This document shows, piece by piece, positions 1-62,830 of a DNA stretch of 64,000 nt. Below the pieces are notes generated by a model. It was not told the DNA's origin. It saw only the letters and a list, made by a program, of their open reading frames with translations, and ran no database searches. This DNA is from Plotosus lineatus (lineage: Eukaryota > Chordata > Actinopteri > Siluriformes > Plotosidae). The stretch is taken from contig CM045733.1 of the NCBI GenBank assembly GCA_024760905.1, positions 15,436,001 to 15,500,000 on the forward strand, in the 5' to 3' direction. How positions within the stretch are numbered: the first letter of the stretch is position 1; every line of letters starts with the position of its first letter. The position numbers and the translations under genes were made by a program.

Positions 1-518
1 ACCACCACCATGACCATCGAATTTCATGAAATAGGATAACCCCCCCAACCCCTCCGACTGACGTATACGTTTATTTATATGTGTACATAATATCAATAAA
101 TACATATTCAATGCTATAAATGCTTATAATAACAATCATTTAAAAATAATACATAAGATGTAAATAAAATATAAATACAGACAAATACAGACAAGTGTGC
201 ACACACACACACACACATGCAGATGTGTGTGCACGCACACACACTCAGATGCGCACCTCATAAAAATGCATGTCGGAAGTTTACATTTTAAAAGGTTTAA
301 AATGGCGGTTTTGGGTTGTTGTTTTTTTTTTTTGTTTAGGTTTTTTTTTTTTTTTTTTTGCGTAATTGGCCTTATTTTTGTGGTATTTTTTCTTAATTTT
401 TCCCCCCTATTCCTCCTTAATTTCCTTATTTTTTTAATTTGATGAATATTTAAAAAAAACAAAAACACGGTGCACTGAAGCTGCATGAACTGAAGCGTGA
501 AGTAGCAGGGGATACCTT
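1..518 (+). mobile_element. M1 Tigger-like MITE, copy 1 (left end outside window)
   Basis: First of ten copies of a ~490-bp family, here called M1. The consensus begins CAGGGATCCCTCACTTTCC, has a TTTATTGATATTAT-type AT-rich core and a T-rich block, and ends AGTAGCGAGGGATCCCTG, flanked by TA. This copy starts inside the element and ends gataccttta with a decayed terminus. Pogo/Tigger-type ends and TA target duplication are known for this superfamily; no transposase is seen in M1. Confidence 0.75.
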
Positions 519-753
519 TATATGTAAATGAAAATACGCAGATATAAATTACTAATACAAATTCCAAACATGCTTTAATAAAAATAAATATGTTCCGACA
601 GAGTTAAAATTCTGCTGTTTTCCTGCATATAGACTTAAAAGCGGCTAACGAATCGCTAATAGTTAGCCTTAGCTGGTTGGGCTAGGATAAGTTAAAACCA
701 TTCAGGGTGTTCTTTCCTTAATATTTGACTCTTTATTTATTTTTATTTTAAAC

Positions 754-852
754 AGACAGGCAGGCAGACAGACAAATAGACGGACCGACCGACAGACAGA
801 CAGATAGACAGACAGACAGACAGATAGACAGACAGACAGACAGATAGGCAAA
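754..852. repeat. (GACA)n-type microsatellite
   Basis: Imperfect cagacagacagata repeats. The flanks at 519-753 and 853-1120 are AT-rich intron with nothing recognised. Confidence 0.85.
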
Positions 853-1124
853 CTTAAATGATGTGAAACTTTGTACATATTCCTGTCAATGTCTTAGAAA
901 TTATTCTGAATTATAAATTACACATACAGCTTATGTTACAGAAAATTAATAACCACCCACTGACCAATCATAACTGAGAAGTTAACAGCGCCGTTTTACA
1001 GTCATTTAGCGGTTATTCTATGACCTTCCTGCCATCAACTACTTTCATTACAAGTAGTGTTGATTTCGTAGAACAAGTCCAGAAAAAAAAAAAACAGAAC
1101 AGCTGATCGACGAGCATCAGAAAT

Positions 1125-1415
1125 TAGCTTGGGACAGCTGTAGCCTAATGGTTAAAGAGACAGTTTTGGGTCCAAAAGGGCAATGGTTCAATTCTTGAAC
1201 CAGTAGGGGGAAAAAAAAAAGTGTGGTGGCAGAGGAGTGAGCAGCACCTACCCTTCATGGCTGAAGTGCTCCTGAGTGAGGCACCTCACCCTGAATTACT
1301 CTTCAGTCACCACAATGTGTGGCAGCCCACTGCAATGAGTGTGTGGATGTGCTCACTTTTGAATGGGTTAAATGCAAAGGTAGTAATTTCCCTTCTGGGA
1401 TTAATACAGTATCGA
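1125..1415 (+). mobile_element. tRNA-derived SINE (family D)
   Basis: tRNA-like head with a box-A-like tagcctaatggttaaagag and box-B-like ggttcaattc, then a body with gtggcagcccactgc and a tail gggattaatacagtatc. A second copy lies at 34185-34425. About 290 bp. Confidence 0.65.
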
Positions 1416-1420
1416 AATAA

Positions 1421-1870
1421 AATCGCTACTTCGCGCTTCAAGTCATGCGGCTTCAGTACATTGCGTTTTGTTTTGTTTTTTTATTCATCGAATTAAAAAA
1501 TAAAGAAATTAAGGAAGAATAGGGGAAAAAGTTTAGGAAAATGCCGCAAAAACAAGGCCAATTATGCAAAACATCCAAAACAAATAATAACCCAAAACCT
1601 CCCATCAAAACTACTTACATTTTTGTGAAGTGCGCATCTGAGTGCATGCACGTGCATCTGCATGTGTGTGTGTATTTATATTTTATTTACATCTTATGAA
1701 TTATTTTTTTAAAGTTTAATTGTTATTATAAGCATTTATAGCGTTGAATATGTATTTATTGATATTATAGACACATAATCAGTCTGAGCCTACTTCATGG
1801 AATTCGGTGGTCGCGGGAGGGGGGGGGGGGGACCTCGGTCCCAATTAACCATGGAAAGTGAGGGAGCCAA
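1421..1870 (-). mobile_element. M1 Tigger-like MITE, copy 2
   Basis: Minus-strand copy of M1. It begins at cgctacttcgcgcttcaag, directly after the 3' tail of a SINE, and ends gaaagtgagggagcc. Its outer terminal bases are lost on both sides. A G12 run lies near 1820. Confidence 0.75.
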
Positions 1871-2168
1871 TCAGAATCCGGGATTGCTAATATCTAGTGG
1901 GTATGTCTGGAACAATTCACGTTCTACGTTATGTAGATAGGATATATGCAGTCAATAAGAAGTGATTTGAAATTTGAACAAAAGAGCACCAAGGATTTTC
2001 ATGTGGCTCCTGAGGAACAAATGAAACACAAAACTGAGCTAAACATCAGTGATGAAAGATTATCACTGTAAAGCATTATTGGTAATGTTGTCCGAGGAAG
2101 TGCTAGATCTGAGGCTCATTAATATTTAAATAAACCAGAATACAACATTTTATTGTTATTTGACTGTG

Positions 2169-2231
<63 letters not shown>

Positions 2232-2368
2232 AAGTTGGTTTCATTATCTCGCTACCATCTGAGAAGTTAAAATTAATTAGCGGCAAGCTAACATTTATCT
2301 ACACGTTTCCTCATACCAGGTTAAATGTCAGTGTGATTCATTTTAGCATTAGCTTTATGTCCTAAGGG

Positions 2369-2437
<69 letters not shown>

Positions 2438-2698
2438 TGTTCAACACTACAGAATTAATTATGCATAATCCTCAGATGACCTTTTGTTAAATTGGAGGGC
2501 ATGTTTACATGTAGTGTGGGGTTTTTTGGGGCAGAGAAACATTAGTGGGGTCTTGGGGAGCATTACATCAAAAAAAAAAAAAAAACCATCCGACTCATAT
2601 TATGTGCGGATTTTGTTTCTATGACAACAATATCTAGACAACATATCCAACTGCTATAATATGGCTTACTGGCATTGTCTCTTTGATTTTTTTTGTAT
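1871..2698. repeat. Intron stretch with (TA)n and (GT)n microsatellites
   Basis: Contains a (TA)n run at about 2174-2227 and a (GT)n run at about 2371-2433; a poly-A run is near 2569. I recognise no gene or element between them. Confidence 0.8.
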
Positions 2699-2704
2699 TG
2701 TTTT

Positions 2705-3055
2705 CTGAATGGAGGCACAAGAGTGTTATGGTTAGCATGTCTGCCTCACAGCAAGAAGTTCCTGGGTTCAATTTCCAAGCTGAGGTGTTCGTGTGGCGTT
2801 TGCACGCTCTCTCCATGCTTGTGTCAGTGTCGTTTATGCACTCTGATTTCCTCCCACAGTCCAAAGATGCACACATTAGGGCTAACTCACTGTTCCGAAT
2901 TGACCCGTGGTGTGAGTGTGAGTCTAAGTGGCTGTCTGCGTTGGCCTCACAATGATCCGGCGAGTACCCTGCCTTCGCCCAGTATTGGCCAAGGTAGGCC
3001 GCAGCCTCACCACGACCTTTATAAGATTACGTGGCTTGGGAAATGAGTGAAAGTT
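2705..3055 (+). mobile_element. tRNA-derived SINE, V-SINE/DANA-like (family C)
   Basis: tRNA-like head gttatggttagcatgtctg, then cctcacagcaagaag and cctgggttcaattcc (box B), followed by the typical fish string tttcctcccacagtccaaag. A related copy lies at 55575-55890. Old, with several substitutions. Confidence 0.7.
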
Positions 3056-3104
3056 AGTGTTCTTAGTAATTTGTCTCAGAGATCAGTCAAAAGGTCAAAT
3101 AGAG

Positions 3105-3540
3105 CAGTGATCCCCAACCCTTTTATCACCGTGGACCGGTCAACGCTTGACAATTTTACCGCGGGCCTTGGGGGACGAGGGACGGGACCAATTTTATGTT
3201 TGAAATGCTTTATGTTTATGCAGTTTTATGTTTATGTTTGCAGCAGGGACCAGGTTTACGTTTGAAAATATTTCCGCGGACCAGTTAGAGACCACTCCAT
3301 AGTCTTGTTTTGGTGGCTGTCAAGGCAGAAAACCCCGCCTCACAAAGATATGTGGTTGGAAAGGGAAGGGCTTTCAGTGCTTCTGTGGCAATGTCAAAAA
3401 CAGTTGTTTTTCAAAATAAGATCCGGATGCTCGAATAAAAAATATATATAATTTGCACCATGAAAGATTTTGTTTGCGAACTGGTATCAAATGAGCCACG
3501 GACCAGTACCGGTCCACGGACCGGGGGTTGGGGACTCCTG
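3105..3540. mobile_element. hAT-type non-autonomous element (Tip100/Zaphod-like ends)
   Basis: 436 bp. The left end is CAGTGATCCCCAACCC and the right end GGGTTGGGGACTCCTG; inner bases near accggtccacggaccgg match the CCCCAACCCCCGGTCC-type ends of Tip100-like elements. An 8-bp target duplication, AAATAGAG/AAATAGAC, lies at 3097-3104 and 3541-3548, as hAT transposition makes. Confidence 0.85.
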
Positions 3541-3548
3541 AAATAGAC

Positions 3549-4360
3549 TATTATTTGCCATTTTCTCAGTTACCGAGGTTCGAGGTATGAGTTCGGCCTG
3601 TATGATTGGTTGCCTGAAAAGGCATGACATTAATGATACCAGGGGATTTTTTTTTAAAGACTCCAAAGGTTTTCAACTACTGTACAATATATGGGTGTGG
3701 AGCAGCTGTAAAAAAAAGGTGGAGTATGCTTGAGAGAGGAAAAAAAAAAACCTTGGCTGCAGGCTGCAGTGCTTTTTCTCTAGGCAGCCGAATATCGTAC
3801 ACACTCTTCTTATTGGGGACAGATAAAAAAAAGACGGCTGTGTGGACACTCACTCTTAATGCCTCATTATTAAAACTGCTGTGTTAAATTACTTACAAAG
3901 AGAAACTAACGTCAGTGTGTCTAACTGCACGTTTTTATTTCGTGAAAATCAGAGAAGAAGGGCTCACTGAAGCGAGTCACACTCTGCTCCAAAGTGTGTG
4001 TGTGTGTGTGTAAATCCAACAGCATAAAATGGAGAGGAAGGAAAAGAAAGACGACCACTAAAATCCAATTCATGCAACACTAGAGGGCAAAGAAGAGAAA
4101 AAAAAAATCACTTCAGATTATAAAAATAGATGTAGGGAAACAGGACAGGAGATTAAAAAAAATCTCTTTGACATTTGATAAGAGCCGTTTTTCCCCAGAG
4201 CAGCTCAATGAATGTAGTACAGATCAATGTTGGTGAAATGTGAGAGGTTTGTTGAAGAGGACTGCGATTGTTGGCAAAAATGAAAGAACCGTAATGAAAG
4301 AGCTCCAGTACAGGTGTGAAAAAGAAGACAGGATAAGGTTTCGCACTCACACCCACAAAC
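3549..4360. other. TMTC1-like intron, nothing recognised
   Basis: Intron sequence downstream of exon 4482-4361 with a short (GT)n at about 3993-4011. I searched for the next TMTC1 exon (a Ser-Met-Gly-Tyr-Cys start) here and in 1-3548 and did not find it. Confidence 0.6.
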
Positions 4361-55234
<50,874 letters not shown>

Positions 55235-55239
55235 CTGGA

Positions 55240-55240
<1 letters not shown>

Positions 55241-55270
<30 letters not shown>
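55241..55270. repeat. (CA)n microsatellite beside a TMTC1 splice acceptor
   Basis: On the minus strand this is a (GT)n tract ending just before tattccag of exon 55234-55161. Confidence 0.9.
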
Positions 55271-55271
<1 letters not shown>

Positions 55272-55284
55272 TAACAGGTATGAG

Positions 55285-55450
55285 ATTTAGCAGACACCCA
55301 AAGGATTTGCATTTATAATTTTTTAAACTACTGAGCAATTAAGCGGCAAGGGCCTTGCCCAAGGGCCCAACAGTGGTAGTTTATAGCATGGGGGCTTGAA
55401 CCCCTCAACCCCCAAATAATCCAGAGCTTTAATCGTTGATCCAGCACATG
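55285..55450 (-). mobile_element. SINE fragment (family E)
   Basis: gatttagcagacacccaaagg, caagggccttgcccaaggg, gggcttgaacccctcaacc. About 50 nt from exon 55234-55161. Confidence 0.65.
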
Positions 55451-55574
55451 CACTTTAAATAAAATAATGAGTATATGATAATACTTAATGATAAAATATA
55501 ACACTGGGATTTTAAAGACATATACAGCATATCCTTTATAATTAAAAAAAAAAAAATTATAGTCTTTATAAAGA

Positions 55575-55890
55575 GGCATCACAATGGTTCACACATCCAC
55601 CTCACAGCAAGAAGGTCCCAGGTTCAATGCTCTGGCTCGAGGTGTTTCTATGTGGATGACATTGCATGCTCTTCCTATGCTTGCGGGCGGCGGGGGGAGG
55701 GGGTGTTCTTCCGGGAATGTTGGTTTCCTCCGACGGTCCAAAAACATGCATAATAGGCCAACTTGGGGGTTCCAAATTGCCCCAGGCAGGAGTGGTTACA
55801 TGTGTGTTGGCCCTGCAATGGCCTGGCGAGCTGCCCCACTTACTTGAGGTGTACCCCACCTAATTAGAATTAAGCGGTTTAGGAAATAAA
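55575..55890 (+). mobile_element. tRNA-derived SINE, V-SINE/DANA-like head with family B tail
   Basis: The head (cctcacagcaagaagg, ccaggttcaatgctc) is family C, the middle has tttcctccgacggtcc, and the 3' end (aattagaattaagcgg, tgaatgaat) is like family B. Confidence 0.68.
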
Positions 55891-56084
55891 TGAATGAATA
55901 AAATTAACATACGAATAATAATCAGTTTGATCAATGTATAAACTTATTTGAATTTAGTCATTGGAATATTACATTTTAGCATTTTATAAAATTTAAATGT
56001 TTTAATAAAAAAGATTATAAATGAAACTTAAAAATACATTATAAATTGCTGATCAACTTACAGTATTTATATACATTCATTCAT

Positions 56085-56658
56085 TTTCTTTAACCGCTTA
56101 ATCCTAATTAGGGTTGCGGGGAGGCTGACACCCATTTCCGCTGACTCCCGGCAAGGGAGAGTCGCCAGGCCATCGCAGGGCAGAAACACGCTGACGGCTA
56201 TGCAGCCTAATCTTGTCAAAAGTCAGCAATGGTTCTTTTACATGAATCTCACACCATAGACCAGGGGCCTCAAACTCATTCCACAAAGGGCCGCAGTGGC
56301 TGCAGGTTTTTGCTTCAACCAAGCAGCAGCACAGCTGACTTAGTTCGTTTAATCAACTGATCTGAGTCTTCAGACAGTTGATCGGCCAATCTGTGTGCTC
56401 TGTAGAGAAACTCACCTTCCTGAAGACCCAGATCAGTTGATTAAATGAACCAAGTCAGAAGTGCTGCTGCTTGGTTGAAGCAAAAACCTGCAGCCTCTAC
56501 TGCCCTTCGTGGAATGAGTTTGAGACCCCTGACATAGACAGTGACAGACATGGCCCGCCTTTGATAACCCAGAGAGCAGCACTGGGAGGGGACAGTGAAA
56601 CCCGTTGAGAGTGGGACTTGAACCCCCAACCTTAGGATCAGTGAGGCCACCACTGCCC
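56085..56658 (-). mobile_element. tRNA-derived SINE family B, split by a hAT MITE
   Basis: Full-length minus-strand copy from the (tgaa)n tail side (attcattcattttctttaac) to the head (ggccaccactgcccc). The hAT element 56262-56531 interrupts it in the cactgtctatgg block. Confidence 0.85.
56262..56531. mobile_element. hAT-type MITE with long inverted repeats, nested in a SINE
   Basis: 270 bp, ends CAGGGGCCTCAAACTCATTCC and GGAATGAGTTTGAGACCCCTG. The whole element is close to palindromic. 8-bp duplication CCATAGAC/ACATAGAC at 56254-56261 and 56532-56539. Confidence 0.9.
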
Positions 56659-58334
56659 CTTATTTATATTATAATAAAGAATTACTCAACAAATTTTTAG
56701 TGCACACTACATGAGAACACAATGCTCACTAAAATAAAATAATTGTCTAATTTTAACAAATATTTTGGTCAACTTTCTCAATTTTTTCATTTTGAATGTT
56801 ATGGAAACGTTGACAGTATGTTTCACTTGTTCATTTAAAGCAGGAGTTTCAACAGAATATTCAGAGTAGAAAAATACTACAAGTACCCCATCAGCTCAAT
56901 ACAAACCACTAGATTCAAATTATTAATTACCGTATCCCCCCCCCCAGGTTTTTAATCTTACTTCTAATAACCGCCCATGTGTACTGGGGGCAAAATCGTA
57001 GATCGAACTTACCAATTTTTTTGGATCAGTGTCTGTAACAGTAAAACAAGGTGTTCACTGCCTGTAAAAGTGAGTTTACACGGTATTTCAAGACCCCCTG
57101 CCACTGGGGAATGTCTATAATGTTCACCAGTAACAACACATTTGATCGTTCCGCCGTGCATTAAAAAACAGGAAAATATTTTGCTGTGTTCTCTTGGTAA
57201 ATGTCCAATAAGATGAACCATTAGAAACGGATACAGCAAAACTATGGGATGCTCTGAATGAATGGAGCGATGAGCCAGATATGGACCTATCAGAAAGTGA
57301 TCACGAGAGTTTTCACCCGATTCTCCTGCTCACTAACTTCATACATTTAAGCAGGTTCCTGGCCATGTGCTTTTCAAGGTGCCATGTGCTAAAGTTGACC
57401 TTTGTATTGATTGGTTCAACGTGCCATGTTGATTGGCTCGATTTTACATGAGGGAAAATATTTAAAGGAACAGCACTGGGAGGGAAAATTAAACGGTCTT
57501 TTTTTTTAATTTATTTATGCTGTTTTCTGTTTATTTTCTGCTTTCATGTAAGTAATGTGGTTGATAGCACAAAATGAATAACACAAATACCAGTAAAACT
57601 CTTTTATTGTTCTGTTATTATTCATGTTTTCCACCTCTATGGTAATAAGCACTTACTGTGCCCACCCACTCCAATTTTTAAAGTGCTCTGGGCACTTATC
57701 ACGTCGAATACGGTATTTAAATCAAAACACTAGTTCAAGCTTCTTTAAGAATACAAGAAAGGGCAACAATAAAAATATTTTTAAATTACCCTTGTGTATT
57801 TTTGTTCTGTTGTATAGTTAAAGAAATAAAAAAAATATATATATATTTTCCTGTCTTGGGCTTAAATCATCGAAACTTGCCAAACAATGAATAATAAAAA
57901 ACATTAATTTAAAAAAGGCCTAGGTTATTTTTTTTCCAAGCTGTGTAGAAATGAAGATTAGTGTAATACACATACATCATGGTGGAGACTCCGCTTCCTG
58001 CGACTCTGTTGTTCCTGCTGGCGTCTCTCTTATCTTCCTTATCACTGGATTGAGGGTGTGTTGTGAAATCTTGCATGGTGTACCAGTCCAGGCGGATCAT
58101 TTAAGCGTACAGTATTCTAGATTTAAAATAATATACTGTGAGAGATGCTTAAGACTTCAACTGTAGCTTTTCTCGTTCATGTGCCTAAAACTAGTCCTTC
58201 AGCTTCACCATAGCAATGTCTACGATAATGACACGGACACGTTCTAAAAAATGCAAGGTGTAATTTGACTATTTTTCTACCAAGAACTTTATATAATTGT
58301 TACATTTTTTTTAAAACAAATGTGCAAATACAAT
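56659..58334. other. TMTC1-like intron with a possible decayed element
   Basis: 56928-57716 begins accgtatccccc and ends with its partial reverse complement gaatacggt, so a short-ended DNA element is possible but not shown. The rest is unrecognised. Confidence 0.35.
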
Positions 58335-59016
58335 CACTATCCGAGTTACGACGTACGCAAGTTACGACCACCCGTACTTATGACCACATCTAGCAGATGC
58401 CTATTGTGAGTTTACTATATCTGTCCGGCAGCGCAGCATCCCAGCATCTCACACTCACAGCATTCTACCACTACACTTCGTGAGTAGATAACGTCGCAGT
58501 AACATCTCATTTATAGTACAATTTTACATTCATTTACTGTACACCGTTACCATGGCCCCCAAGAGGAAGTCTGATTCATCAGATGGCAATTCTACCAAGA
58601 AAGCAAGGAAGGCATTGTCGTTGGCGACGAACATGAAAGTGAAAGTGAGATCTCTGTCTCTCCCACTCCACGTTGTCTACAATTTTGAAGAACGAGGGCC
58701 GCATTAAGGAAGCGGTGAAAGCAGCAGCCCCAATTAAGTCAACTATCATCACAAAACCGCGTGAAGGACCGATTGCAGAGATGGAAAAGTTGCTATACAC
58801 GTGGTTGGAAGATAATAGGCAAAGAAATGTGAACGTGATGTTGCTAGCGGTGCAAAGTAAGGCTACACGTTTATTTCGCATGTTGAAAGAATGTGCAGGT
58901 GAAGAATACGCTTCACATGAATTCATGGCGAGTGCTGGGTGAATGGGACCCGACCTACGACCAATCTGACTCACGACTGGCTGGTTTGAATGATCTAGGA
59001 CGTATCTCAGATAGTG
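58335..59016 (+). mobile_element. Tigger-type element with CENP-B HTH relic
   Basis: Left end CACTATCCGAGTTACGACG; the right end, read inward, is CACTATCTGAGATACGTCC. TA duplications are no longer visible. Carries a transposase relic at 58552-58942. Confidence 0.75.
58552..58942 (+). pseudogene. Tigger transposase DNA-binding region, frameshifted
   Basis: ATG at 58552 opens with MAPKRKSDSS and a Lys-rich string. After a frameshift, the frame 58673-58942 reads VSTILKN-type MSTILKNEGRIKEAVK, STIITKPREGPIAEMEKLLY, WLEDNRQRNVNVMLLAVQSK and ATRLFRML. This is the Tc5/CENP-B second HTH. The DDE catalytic domain is absent. Confidence 0.85.
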
Positions 59017-59357
59017 AGTGTACTTTTTTGCATTGTTGTTTCTATTCATCAACACATCCTTTGCTTGTTCATATTTAAGTTTGCTAAGTGTACCATGCAC
59101 GTCTGGCTCAGGATGAGAATGCAGTGGACCGAGACAGATTTTAATCCTTCTCTTTAGAAGACATCTGACTGACAGGCACGTTAATGAAAATCGCAAGGAC
59201 AAGGAAACTCCTGCCTGCCGCTTTCCTCCTTTCAAAGCCCTCCACTTTTGCCCTTTTTTTCTCCCTCCTATTTTTCTTTTGTCTTTCAGTCATGCTGGAG
59301 TTTTCTTCATATTTTCATATCCATCTCAGATACAGGGATAACCACAGAGATAGAGAG

Positions 59358-59412
<55 letters not shown>

Positions 59413-60440
59413 ATATTACATTTTCACAAAATACGCTCTCCACATCTCTCAACATCTGGAGGGCTCAGAAACCCATCCCCCACTTTCAGTCTGGATTCTG
59501 CAGGCTCGCACAATCATACACACACGCATGCACGCATGCATAACTGAGGGAAACATGCCACCCACTGCATGCTCAGCATGTAACCAGCATCGTGTTTTTA
59601 CAACGGCCAATGACCTTAAAGAAACATTTGTCATACACCCACAAGTGCAACTTGATGTTGGTTTCCGATGTTCATCTGTCTGTCTGATTTTCAACTGAAC
59701 GTCACACCGTCAAAAACCAGACATACTACCTTCACTCAACTATTTCATTTTCGTTTGCTTTTTCGTTTCTGCATAGTACACACCAGTGAGAGGCCGTAAA
59801 TTTGGTACCTGGGCCTTCAGTGGGACTTAACCCACCTCTTAATTCCACCACTAATGTTACAACTATACAAACCATCAGTAATATACAAAAACACACTATA
59901 ACCAGGCGTGGCATTTGTGGCAGTAACTCTAGGCATTACATGACTTTCACTGGCGTTTAGCGGCGAGAGCTGCCAGTAAATTGGCACTCAGCCAAAAGTA
60001 AAAAAGGGTAAACTTTACCTCCACTTCCTCCACCTCTCATTATGATGTCTAGCTTTTCTACAAAAGTCCACCTTGAAAACTGATTCTTAAGAAAGTCCAA
60101 AACCAAGCCAATTTGTCCTCTACCATCAGCCATTGTGGGTGTAAAAATTCCAACTTAAATGTATTGTGTACAGATTACCAAATAACTATTTGGCTAGTTT
60201 TGCTCTGACAAACCAATCAGAGGACCAAAAATTGCTGGTGTTACTGTAGGCCAGCTCGCTGACCCTGTGAGGTGAATCTGAAATCTGACTGGTTAAAGAA
60301 ACAGCCCACTGCTGATATAGTTTAAGTGACATCGGCCAGCACTGCTGATTATGAAGACCGTGGGCAGATTACACTGACATGGCAACACAGAGACTGAAAT
60401 CTTATAGGACCAAAAAAAAAAAAAAAAAAAAACACACAAA
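59017..60440. other. TMTC1-like intron with a (GA)n tract
   Basis: A (GA)n run at 59358-59412 and nothing else recognised. Confidence 0.55.
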
Positions 60441-60785
60441 CTGAAACCAGGGCAGTGGTGGCCTAGTGGTATAGGGTGCTGGATAGCTGATCCAAAGGTT
60501 GGAGGTTCGAGTCCCACTCTCCACAAGGTTGTCACTGTCCCCCCCAGTGCAGTTAACTGGGTTATCAAAGGCCGGCCATGTCGCTCACTGTCTATGATGC
60601 ATGTAAAAGAACCATTGCTGACTATTGACAAGAGTAGCTGCAAAGCTGTCAGAGTGTTTCCGCCCTGCGATGGCCTGGCGAGCTGTCCAGGGTGTACTCT
60701 GCCCTCGCCCGGAGTCGGCTGGGATGGGTGCCAGCCTCCCCGTGACCCTAATTAGGATTAAGTGGTGACAGAAAATGAACTGAAC
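60441..60785 (+). mobile_element. tRNA-derived SINE family B, full length
   Basis: Head gggcagtggtggcctagtgg, box B gaggttcgagtcccac, body, and the 3' end cctaattaggattaagtgg. A poly-A run precedes it at 60412-60432. The cleanest copy of the non-RTE tail form. Confidence 0.88.
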
Positions 60786-61011
60786 TGAGCAAACTGAAAC
60801 CAGTGCGGCCAAGAGACATTCCACGAAATGAAGAGAACAGACTGTTGGGAATAAATTCATATGATTTAATGGAGCAAATACTAGAATTTAAGTCATAAAT
60901 GTAGGTCAGTTCTTCTGACAATGTTTAAGCCAGCAGTGAAGGCTTTGCTGGCCCTGACGGCCAACCACTGGTACATACCATAACTCTAATGAGTATAAAG
61001 AAATGACGTTC

Positions 61012-61350
61012 TTTCTTTCTTTCTTCCTTTCAGCCTTTTCCCTTTCTCGGAGTCGCCACAGCGAATTATCTGATTCGCACATTTGATTTGGCATAGGTTT
61101 TTTACGTCAGATGCCCTTCCTGTCACAACCCTTTAGGCTCAGCCGACACACTGACGGCTTTGCAGCTACTCTTTACGAAAGTCAGCAATGGTTCTTTTAC
61201 ATGCCTCTCACCATAGACAATGAGAGACATGGCCCGCCTTTGATAACCCAGTTAGCTGCACTGGGGGGACAGTGAAAACCTTGTGGGGACTCGAACCCCC
61301 AACCTTAGGATCAGCGATCCTGCACCCTATCCAATAGACCACAACTGCCC
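61012..61350 (-). mobile_element. tRNA-derived SINE family B with RTE-type 3' tail
   Basis: Minus strand. It starts with a (TTTC)n tail, then cagccttttccctttctcgg, gtcgccacagcgaattatc (RTE-type end), tcagatgcccttcctgtc, and the family B body and head. Same form as 35503-35872. Confidence 0.86.
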
Positions 61351-62294
61351 CATAAAGAAATATAAAGAAATTATATTATACAGCGCTTATGCTTCTGCTC
61401 ATGCCTGTGTTCGGAGTTCACCCATGTTCGTCTGTGACGATTCAGAAAATATAAAAACAATTAAACAAATAGATAACTAAAAATAGAGAACACTAGTGTG
61501 GTTTTTGTGCTGGTATTCACACACAGTATATACTAAAACAATTATTCGTCTCAAGCTTGGTGGATGCCATTGAACTGAATACTCTGCTCGAAGTTCCCTG
61601 TCATCCAGGAACACTCAGCTTGTATTTGAGATAGCAAACCAATCAGATTGTGCCTTTCCTGTAAAGTACATATTAAAGTGTGTACACAGAAATAGTTGTG
61701 ATATGTTTATTGATGTACAAAGGTGATGGTGTGATGGCACAGGCAACAATCTTATATCTGATTTGTTAGTTTAATATATGTATACTGTTATTATTGCCAT
61801 TAACTTGCATGATATAAACTAGAGAATTCACGTCCTATCCTCATCATTTTATACTCCCGCAAGAATAAAAAAGCAGCCTTTTCAAACTGATCAATGCAAA
61901 CTAGCAACTTTAGTAGATTACAACTTTGAAAATGTAAAATCAACCTGATAATGAAAATACACATGTCATGTGAAACAGAAGAGTTTGGATTTCATTTCCC
62001 CTGAAGAGCAAAAAATGATTCTCATATAATATTTTTGAAAGCAAGAAAAAAAGACCTGCTTATGAGTTTTTTGTGGATATAATTACTCATCTTATACCTA
62101 ACATACGCCGACGCAAAAATGCTTGTTTAGTGCCTCATTTGTTTTAAGTCAATGTAAGCCATGGTACATTAGCTTAGCATTAATAGAGCTGAAAACAAAT
62201 GACACAAAACATCCTGCACAAAATGAACTGACTCAATTATACTATTCATTTAACTTTGTGTAATTTGTGATATAGAATATCACAAAAACATTTA
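61351..62294. other. TMTC1-like intron, nothing recognised
   Basis: AT-rich sequence without a known repeat or coding signal. Confidence 0.5.
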
Positions 62295-62635
62295 TTCATT
62301 CATTTTATAAACCTCTCAATTCTGGTTATGGCTGCAGGGAGACTGTCACTCATCTCCACCGACTTTGGGCAAGGGTAGAGTACACCCTGGACAGCTCGCC
62401 AACCCATTGCATGGCACAAATCAGCTGATGGATATGCCGCCTACTTTTGAAAGTCAATAATGGTTCTTTTATAACCTCTTACCGTAGACAGTGAGAGACA
62501 TGGCCGGTCTTTGATAACCAAGTTAGCTGTACAGGGGAGGACAGCAGTGACATCCCATTGATAGTGAGGCTTGAACTCCCGACCATGGGATCAGTACTCC
62601 AGCACCCTCCCACCAGGCCACCACTGTCCCTCAGA
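62295..62635 (-). mobile_element. tRNA-derived SINE family B, old full-length copy
   Basis: attcattcattttataaacc tail, gtagagtacaccctggacag, gacagtgagagacatggcc, and the head ggccaccactgtccc. Diverged from the others. Confidence 0.8.
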
Positions 62636-62737
62636 AAAAACACCAAGTCCCAAACTGAAACTTGTAATATACAATATTCTTTTTTTATTTGCTTGAAATG
62701 TGCCATGACAGCTGCTCAGAAATCAGACGGATATAGG

Positions 62738-62830
62738 GGCAGTGGTGGCTCAGTGAATAAGGCTCTGGGTTATTGAACAGAAGGTCGGCTATTCAAAGCT
62801 CTTAACCCTCACCTGCTCAAAATAAAGTTA
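62738..62830 (+). mobile_element. SINE head fragment (family F-like)
   Basis: ggggcagtggtggctcagtg, gaaggtcggctattcaaagc (box B-like), ctcttaaccctcacctgctc. Confidence 0.6.

Noticed and set aside
197..567. Overlapping frames on both strands at the window start
   Set aside because: They lie inside M1 copy 1, in low-complexity T-rich and CA sequence, and recur in other M1 copies.
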